DNA of 27,500 bases, from NCBI GenBank assembly GCA_015478945.1, contig JABUQX010053419.1:40001-67500 (forward strand). Reading direction: 5' to 3'. The notes under the pieces are model-generated. The model was not told where the DNA came from. It saw only the letters and a program-made list of their open reading frames with translations, and did no database searches. This document shows, piece by piece, positions 21,115 through 27,500 of the stretch (position 1 is its first letter; the number at the start of each line of letters is the position of its first letter). This stretch comes from Trachelipus rathkii. Taxonomy: Eukaryota > Arthropoda > Malacostraca > Isopoda > Trachelipodidae. The position numbers and the translations under genes are program-made.

Positions 21115-22585
21115 TTACAGCTCTTCTACACAAACTCCTTGCACGGTGAACTGATGGACACTCCAAATTAGTGTAAACGCTTCATGAGACTAAATATATG
21201 CATGATGGTTCATACCATCGCAGCTTATCGCATGTTCCATAGATACCAGTTCGCTTCTTAGAACGCTTCTGGAAATCCACTCAAGTTACAAGTATGTAAT
21301 TCGCATCGATGTATACCTCATACCTCTCTCTCTCTCGTCAAACGTATTCATCAGCATAGTTCTGGACTCGTGTGAATAGTCACTCCTTAGGCTTCTCTCC
21401 ACTAGAAGTTACTCGTGGCATCCCCAAAAAATATATACTTCTTCTTACATTATAACCCACACACATCATTCACTATCACCTCTTCATTACTATTCAATGT
21501 TACGGTGCTAAGAGATTGTTTCATAATAAATAAATGAAATAAGTGTTATCGTCCAAACTTTCGCGTTGCATTTCTAACTTTTTCATGCTACGTGGATAAA
21601 ACACAAAAAAACGCGGTGTTTCATCCATCTCAATTCAATACAGTCATATCTTGAATATCCCCTTATGCATGTATGTCACATTTCAATTACACGCTTTTAT
21701 CGTACTTCCACTTTCCGAGAGAAAGAGCTGACTATTCCTACCCATCCACGCGTTATATATAGGAGATTTAAGTCCATCTCTCAGTCCTACACACTGTACA
21801 CAACCTGATATCCAAATTGACATTCTCCCCTAGGTTGCGCATTAACACCTAAGCGATGATACTCCCAGGCTATTGTATCTCTCTCTCGCTTTTTTGTTCC
21901 TGCAGCACAATATCACGATCCTATGTTTTCATGACAACTCATTACTTTCTGTTGAGACCTGCGAGTGCATTGTGGCATAGTTAGAGTATGGCCCTAATTG
22001 AAGTAGACGCAACCACAACATTCTTTTAATAGTTCTTAGGATAAGTGATGAAGGGAAACTTCGTGTGGTGAAATGTCAAAACAACCCGAAGTACGTCTGT
22101 CATCACAGAACATGCTGATACATTCAACAGTAACCCTACACACAAATAGCACTGATTGTGAAGATGATGAGCTTACTCTACATGCAGGTGTCGATCAAGC
22201 AATCACCAACATAGATATCATCTAAATACAGAAATATAAAAACATAAACTGTACAGCAACCTATGTCTGCTCCTTCAATGTCTCAAGGTTCCAAATTTGT
22301 TCAGTCTTATTACGCAAACTCTGTCTACACAATCTCAGAAATGATAAAAAGCTAAGCGACTGAGAGTGTTACTGTGAGTCTGGAAGCTGCTCTGATTAAT
22401 AAATCTCAGATTCAGAGACCAGGACCACTCGCCAAAGTCTGAAATCACTGAGACGTGATGTACCGTTATCTGTTACACATCTGATACAACTATCTCATGC
22501 TCTTACAATTAAAGAACTAGCGGCGCAAACGTGTACTGGTTTTTAATAAGTGCCAAATTGTTCTCTCCATCCATGCCCCCAGTAG
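21115..22585. other. unrecognised DNA, no gene supported
   Basis: Ordinary complexity, C-richer on the + strand to about 21.9 kb. There is a short CT run near 21,323-21,336 and CTCTCTCTC at about 21,880. No frame reaches 60 codons. If the endonuclease and RT fragments on the - strand belong to one element, this is its linker, but no motif supports that. Confidence 0.35.
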
Positions 22586-22587
22586 TC

Positions 22588-23430
22588 TTATAAATTCGTG
22601 TTACTATTAAGAATATAACGATTATGGAGATGAGGTTTGGATAAGAGAATTATAATTGCCCATCGGCCACACGCCGAGCTCCCAGCGTGTAAACTATGGG
22701 TGGTCTTAACATCCCCGTTAACATAACTTCTGGTCCAGATCTCCAAACATTTTCGTACCACAACACCACTCAATATTATTGAGCTCCATAGCTTTTTTTC
22801 ATTTCTAGAGCCAATGGAAACACATTTGTTTTCTAGCGTACCCAATACCCTCCCAATTCTCTCCTCTACACACATGATTGCAATAACTCTCAATGCTGCC
22901 ACACCAAAGAACGTTATATGTATAATTACTACATGTAGATATAATATAAATATTATAATACCTCTCTATACTCACAGAATAGTAAATCAATTCACCTTAC
23001 CTACCATAATTCTTATTTTTACTCCCGCTAAAACCAAAATAAGAGTATATATAAATATAAAATAAATAGGTACCAATAATATAATTTACCATTTACTATT
23101 AATATACGATCACCGATATCCAACCATTTAAAGGTTATACACCAACAGACAGTCAATTCTTGAAGCCAACTATTCATACATTACATTCAAAACATCATTC
23201 GGTATTTTTCCAGAATAAGTCACACACCCTCATCATCACTCCATTCAAATTGACCTATTATGTTACAACACATTAAAACTTTGACTCTATTCTTCCAATA
23301 ACTTAAATATAACACCATTAAGAATTATCTAAAGATATAGAGAATAAAACTCACACAAACAAATCCACCAAAGCTCCGGTATACCACAAGGTCAGCCACT
23401 AAATCAGAATCGTGCAAACTTCTTCTTTCA
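22588..23430. other. AT-rich DNA with overlapping short frames, status unknown
   Basis: A 104-codon - frame (22588-22902) overlaps a 61-codon - frame and an 83-codon + frame. The 104-codon peptide has no motif I recognise. A TA-rich stretch (22,920-23,090) interrupts the region. It lies between LINE endonuclease and RT pieces of the same strand and could be a decayed linker. Confidence 0.3.
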
Positions 23431-23645
23431 TTTCTATATACCTACTCCACCACCCACATCACTGTACGAGTCTCCAATTCCTCAATCCATTATAATGTGG
23501 AATTTTTTGTTTATTCATTCACAGCAGGCAAATTCAGATTTACCCTTTCTAGGATAATACATACTCCTAATCACCATAATCTATCTCTATTCGTATCCTC
23601 ATCACTGATAATTCCTCTAATAACATTCCATGTAGCTACCCATGT
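23430..23645 (-). pseudogene. LINE apurinic-like endonuclease N-terminal fragment
   Basis: The endonuclease domain of LINEs nicks the target DNA to prime reverse transcription. Reading leftward from 23639, 22 open codons begin VATWNVIRGIISDEDTNRD, matching the TWNV start of these domains (usually GTWNVRxL). A stop follows at 23571-23573. In the next frame VIRSMYYPRKGKSE lines up with the D-V-M-G-V-C-E-T-K-x-K-G-K-G segment, whose E is catalytic and is lost here (ETK replaced by YPR). Further on, GGTGGTGGAGTAGGTATA (complement of about 23,437-23,454) encodes GGGVGI, like the GGVGI segment. Order and approximate spacing fit. It lies about 3.2 kb upstream of the RT box at 20.35 kb on the same strand, so both may be parts of one decayed, interrupted element. 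Confidence 0.55.
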
Positions 23646-24110
23646 AACGATTACATATACAACTCCTACCGGAATGATACAAAAGCGCAGATACGGCATT
23701 ATCATAGAACTCGAACCAGGTCGACAGGCAATATAATGACATTAGCATCATAGATGTATAAATAAGGTCACTCCAAACCAGTTAACTAGCACACTCATTC
23801 CTTTAGTTAGGCCTACTGATTCACGCTTAAAGAAAAGAAAATATGATGTGGGATAAAATACATCTTTCTCTATCCCAGACACGGAGGATCTATGAAAAAA
23901 TTGATGTTATGTCTGTAATAATAATAGGGATATTCATATGGTTTATAATTTGATAACGAAGAAAGATCTATATATATGTAATGAAAATGATGTAGTGGTA
24001 TGATATAAAGAAGCGCAAGAAGGGTGAAAAGAACCCTGGGCATTATGGAATAATTCCAAGGGATTAGTACCCACACCCAAATGCTCAGAATGAGATGGTT
24101 TAATATTCAT
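23646..24110. other. unrecognised DNA, no gene supported
   Basis: Would hold the 5' end of the minus-strand LINE if the endonuclease fragment is correctly placed. A 68-codon - frame (23870-24076) is tyrosine- and leucine-rich with no known motif. Confidence 0.3.
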
Positions 24111-24126
24111 ACTCGAGCTTCGATTA

Positions 24127-24300
24127 TAGCTCTACTACTCTCTCTTCCTCTCTCTCTCTCTCATCTCTACCTTCCACTCTCTCATCTCCTCTATATCTAG
24201 CTATCTCTCTCTCTCTCTCTACCTCTCTCACACTCTCTTACTCTCTTCTCTCTCATCTATCTCTGCTCTTCTGCTCTTTCTCTCTCACTCACTCTCTGAG
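24127..24300 (+). repeat. CT microsatellite region
   Basis: Long imperfect (CT)n with uninterrupted CTCTCTCTCTCT runs near 24,150-24,162 and 24,205-24,220, plus interruptions such as ATCTAT and CACACT. Confidence 0.9.
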
Positions 24301-24304
24301 GGCT

Positions 24305-24850
24305 CGATTAACTAGACCTAAAATGGACCAAGTAATTTCATTGATAGTATTTCTTATCACTTATCCTGTTATTCTCCAAAACTTGGTGAACTCTACAGCT
24401 CGAGTATATAATGAGGCCGTAATAACTTGTGTGCGGTGTAAAGAGCTCAAAAACTAATTTCGTTTCTCTATATCTATCTACATTGTATTACCCATATATA
24501 ACTTTAGCTGACTGGAAAAGGGTAGGCTAGTGCTCATTAAAACCTAGTCTAACCATAACTGTAGCAAACGACCTATACTGCCTAAATCTCCGTACTTTAC
24601 GAAGATACTGACATATTTCGTATGTGTCTAAACTGAAATAGTTATAGAAAGCATTTATAACATTATCTTAATACTATTGATACGCAGAATCTGTCAGTTG
24701 CGATAGCTTCACAACGTAATGTAAGACTACGTCTAGTGGAGTCGATTTTCATATAATTACTCTTTCCATCCTATCTTTCTCTTGTCTTTTGTTTCACTCT
24801 AACTGCTTCTGACTTTCAGCCGGGAATCTTTCTGCTGCACATTGAACGAA
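24305..24850. other. unrecognised DNA, no gene supported
   Basis: Ordinary complexity, no frame of 60 codons, no repeat or motif noted. Confidence 0.35.
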
Positions 24851-24854
24851 CCAC

Positions 24855-24995
24855 AAGAGAGAGAGGATAGAGGATGACGCCGCGCAAGAGTGAGAGAAAA
24901 GAGAGAATGTAGATGTCGAGGCACGAAGAGAGAATATTATTGTGAGAGATGATTGAAGATGATGAGAGAGAAATAAAGAGTAACAAGAGAGAAGT
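24855..24995 (+). repeat. GA-rich low-complexity tract
   Basis: GAGAGAGAGGATAGAGGATGA, GAGAGAAAAGAGAGAA and GATGATGAGAGAGAAA units. Opposite strand bias to the CT tract 0.6 kb upstream. Confidence 0.7.
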
Positions 24996-25040
24996 ATTCG
25001 TGCTAAACTTTATCCCGGTATCTATGTTCCATCTTAACTT

Positions 25041-25095
25041 CTGTAGATACTTTCCTGCTGATTTCTAGCTCTCATCCGTTGAGTGAACTGGTCCA
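25041..25095 (+). repeat. possible third copy of the 2.26/4.35-kb dispersed repeat
   Basis: ATCCGTTGAGTGAA (25074-25087) is identical to 2351-2364, and the bases before it (GATTTCTAGCTCTC) resemble the GATTTC(T)AGAGAGAG of the other copies. Further upstream the match fades, so this may be a fragment or a chance match. Confidence 0.35.
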
Positions 25096-25099
25096 ACAG

Positions 25100-26200
25100 T
25101 TAATACAATTATTCCCTAATATTTACCTATATCTTCCTTCTTTATCTTAATGCTTATCCTAACTTAAATATACTATATGATAACCTCGCCTAATCTCATA
25201 TAAGCAGAATTAAGTTGATTTCATCTCCTTATGAGAAGGTGCCACTCCTAAGTAAGTCACTACTGACCTTCTCTGATTCTTCTGACGATATGTAATCTAT
25301 TCGAGATGTGTAGCCAATGCGGAGTATTCGGGAGATGATGATAATCACACCACACGCCATGTATAAAATATATCTCTCTCTAATAAACTAAACTTACGTC
25401 ATTCTCTTATTCCGTATCAATTTAATCTTTCTCACTAACAACCATCAGCAAATACTTCTCTTCCACGTGATGATAAATCATACCCGCAATGTGCAATACT
25501 TCGTGTCACCTGTCCTCTGTATGTAAGATAGTTGGCAATCTGCTAGATCAGCTGTTCTTTTTTAGTCTTCCCGTCGTTGTCGTCCTAGTATAAGCCATTA
25601 TCCTAACGGATATATAGAATATTCCTTACTATAAGAATCTGTTTCAAAAGGTCTTGTTAAAGTTTCACCTCAGATTAATTCTGGTGTACAGTATCCCTCA
25701 TGAGTTGCGTATTTTGTGTCAAGTAAGGTGTCCAGAACACTCTCACCCCACCTTTGAAATGAAGTATGAGTCATTCTCATGTGAACCTGCTCGAGCCTAC
25801 GCACTCATAAGCCGTCGAAGGTCTCATACAGGACGCGGAAGTCAGGACTTTTCAAGACCTCTCTACACTTAACTGTGAGTCTCATCGAATTACTCTTAAG
25901 GTCATACCAACCAAAAATAATAGTTCTATAAACCAAAAAATGAGTTTCTCTCACTATTCACACTAAAGAACTATCATACCCATACTCTCGGAACTATAAT
26001 TAAACCGTAGCTCAACTCTATCTATCAAAACCATATTAATAAGCTCTCCGTATAACACTCTCCTAAATACACACGTAGAGAGCATTGAAAAAAAAGAACT
26101 CTCTTGATGGAAAGATTAATGGTAAAACAAGTTACAAGTCAAATTTTAGGTGAGAAATGGACAATGTAAAGTGAAGAAGTGAGAGCTAGCTTGGTATATT
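25100..26200. other. unrecognised DNA, no gene supported
   Basis: Mixed composition. A 72-codon + frame (25654-25872) lies in a somewhat GC-richer stretch (25,650-25,860); the peptide has no motif that I know. Nothing repetitive apart from short CT runs. Confidence 0.35.
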
Positions 26201-26217
26201 AAAATAATGGCTCAGAC

Positions 26218-26325
26218 CAGATGGGGCAAATCCGCGTGCTCTGCGAGCCACATTAGCAAGCCTTTGACCCCACATAATGAGGGTATTTGCTCTTCCCAAA
26301 AACCACAAGTGCAGTATTGAAACTA
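26218..26325 (+). mobile_element. possible hAT-like non-autonomous element fragment
   Basis: The segment starts CAGATGGGGCAAATCCGC, then GAGCCACATTAGCAAGCCTTTGA. Many animal hAT elements start CAGNGGTGGGCAAA and continue with GCGGGCCACAT and GCCTTTGA words; the order fits, but this comparison is from general knowledge only. I see no complementary end (TTTGCCCACCCCTG-like) and no 8-bp target duplication. It is distinctly more GC-rich than both flanks. Confidence 0.35.
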
Positions 26326-26329
26326 TCGT

Positions 26330-26705
26330 GTAATTGATACTGGTTTTTTTATATTTTAATTATTTATCAAATAATTTTATTCTAGTTACCGCCGTAAACG
26401 ATCTTTAATCTTTAGGCAGCAAAAGTGCTACTGAAGCAAACTTAATGAAAAATAATAACTAATTTACCACGAAAGAATAAAATGTTCAAAACGTACCTTA
26501 TCTGTCACTAGTCGATATCTATTTGCAATCGTGTTCTATAAATATATTACTATCCAAAGGGCGCACGATTAATTGTCCCCACTAGAATAAATACTAGAAA
26601 TAGTAAGAAATATTAATAAAATTAAAATTCCGCACTCTTCCTAGCACGTTTACGGATCAATTCCACCTGTGCCTCGTTTATTTCACGACAAGCTGACTTA
26701 TCCTA
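26330..26705. other. AT-rich DNA, no gene recognised
   Basis: A T-rich stretch at 26,343-26,385 and otherwise ordinary AT-rich sequence. No open frame of note. Confidence 0.4.
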
Positions 26706-26713
26706 CCCACTCC

Positions 26714-26800
26714 AAAAGATAAATAAATAAATAAATTTTATCTTTTAAAATAAATAAATAAATAATATTTATAAAATAAATAAATAATAAAGTGAATAAA
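26714..26800 (+). repeat. AAAT microsatellite with internal inverted repeat
   Basis: Several (AAAT)n blocks (26,721-26,736, 26,750-26,765, 26,775-26,790). The first is bracketed by AAAAGATAAA (26714-26723) and TTTATCTTTT (26737-26746), a perfect 10-bp inverted repeat. The 60-codon - frame here (26698-26880) is mainly translated repeat. Confidence 0.85.
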
Positions 26801-26809
26801 TATCTGAAC

Positions 26810-27500
26810 AGTTTGATAGAGCGTTGACAACGTTGATAAAAAGTTAAAAAAAAAGTGGACATCTGTTTTTGATATGACACTAATCTATGTCATCTTTCTT
26901 AAGCGTGTGCTAAGGAAAAACAAAATCTGAAAGCATATAAATTACTTCTTCAAGATAAAGTTTACCATCCCTTGTTGGTCTCAAAACACATACTCATTTC
27001 TTTTCAATGGTGGCAAGAAGCTCAAGGTTGGCCATTATTGTCAACAAATGCTGGAATAATAAGTTTAATATGTTAGAGACTAACTGGGGAAATAGTTTAA
27101 GTCTCTTTAAATACAACAAATACAATGCAATACAATACAAACACAATACGACTTCAAACAAAGTTCAGAATGTATTTTATTCAGGTATGGTTTACCAGTA
27201 AAACTACTTCTCCAGATGCTTTGGACCATACAAAATAGCTTTTTCTTAATCCTTTTTTTCATACGAGGTTCAATTCTATAATAAACTCACAAAAGATTGA
27301 ACCAAAACTAGCAATAAACAATAAATCTTGGTCATAGCTAGGATCTTCAATTCTTAATGGTAAAAAGACCTTTAAGCTTATGAATTTCATGTGACAATCT
27401 GTGATTGATAATTTTCCTAACTTCTATACTTGCTGGAACGATTATTCTTAAGATTTTAGAAACTGTAGTTAGGTTGGTAACACTTTTTAGTATTAGCCAA
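26810..27500. other. AT-rich DNA, no gene recognised
   Basis: A 64-codon + frame (27007-27201) contains a short AATAC-type imperfect repeat (27,110-27,150) and no known motif. The remainder to the window end shows no feature. Confidence 0.4.

Noticed and set aside
22588..22902. 104-codon minus-strand frame as a gene
   Set aside because: No recognisable domain, and it overlaps two other frames. At most it is part of a decayed minus-strand LINE.

Overview
The window looks like AT-rich, gene-poor nuclear DNA from an animal, most likely an invertebrate. There is no dense coding, no recognisable tRNA or rRNA, and no intact protein gene. The longest open frame is 149 codons and I do not recognise it. 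Long (TA)-rich tracts, AC, CT, GA and AAAT microsatellites, and relics of several kinds of transposable element fill the sequence. The lineage cannot be fixed from what is here. I see no complete host gene and no new enzymatic or defence system.

Layout. About 0-5.6 kb holds mostly unrecognised AT-rich DNA, two diverged direct copies of a short repeat (about 2.26 and 4.35 kb) and a diverged tandem repeat (3.1-3.63 kb). About 5.65-6.2 kb has a strong hairpin and a decayed mariner-like transposase on the + strand. About 6.3-8.2 kb is a purine-rich block with no recognised gene. At 8.8-9.02 kb lies a GTAC-rich element resembling non-autonomous hAT elements. At 9.34-9.55 kb is the C-terminal region of an I/Jockey/R1-like LINE on the - strand.

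The clearest structure is at 10.5-14.8 kb. Two decayed copies of the 3' half of one non-LTR retrotransposon lie head to head. The left one is on the - strand (3' end near 10.74 kb) and the right one on the + strand (3' end near 14.5 kb). They make a large imperfect inverted repeat around an AT-rich centre. Reverse-transcriptase landmarks (IYG, FKYLG, LRWFGHVE-like) occur in order, broken by frameshifts and stops. About 20.2-23.65 kb carries related LINE pieces on the - strand: an RT core reading SGVRQGLFNMSPWLFNLY and, further upstream, an endonuclease start with TWNV. The rest is simple sequence and unrecognised DNA, with a possible hAT-like fragment near 26.2 kb.

A caution covers the whole window. 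Recognisable domains are broken by many small indels, and the spacing between landmarks seems longer than usual for the families. This fits old neutral decay, but it also fits a poorly corrected long-read assembly, possibly with a fold-back artefact at 10.5-14.8 kb. No genes here can be shown to work together.
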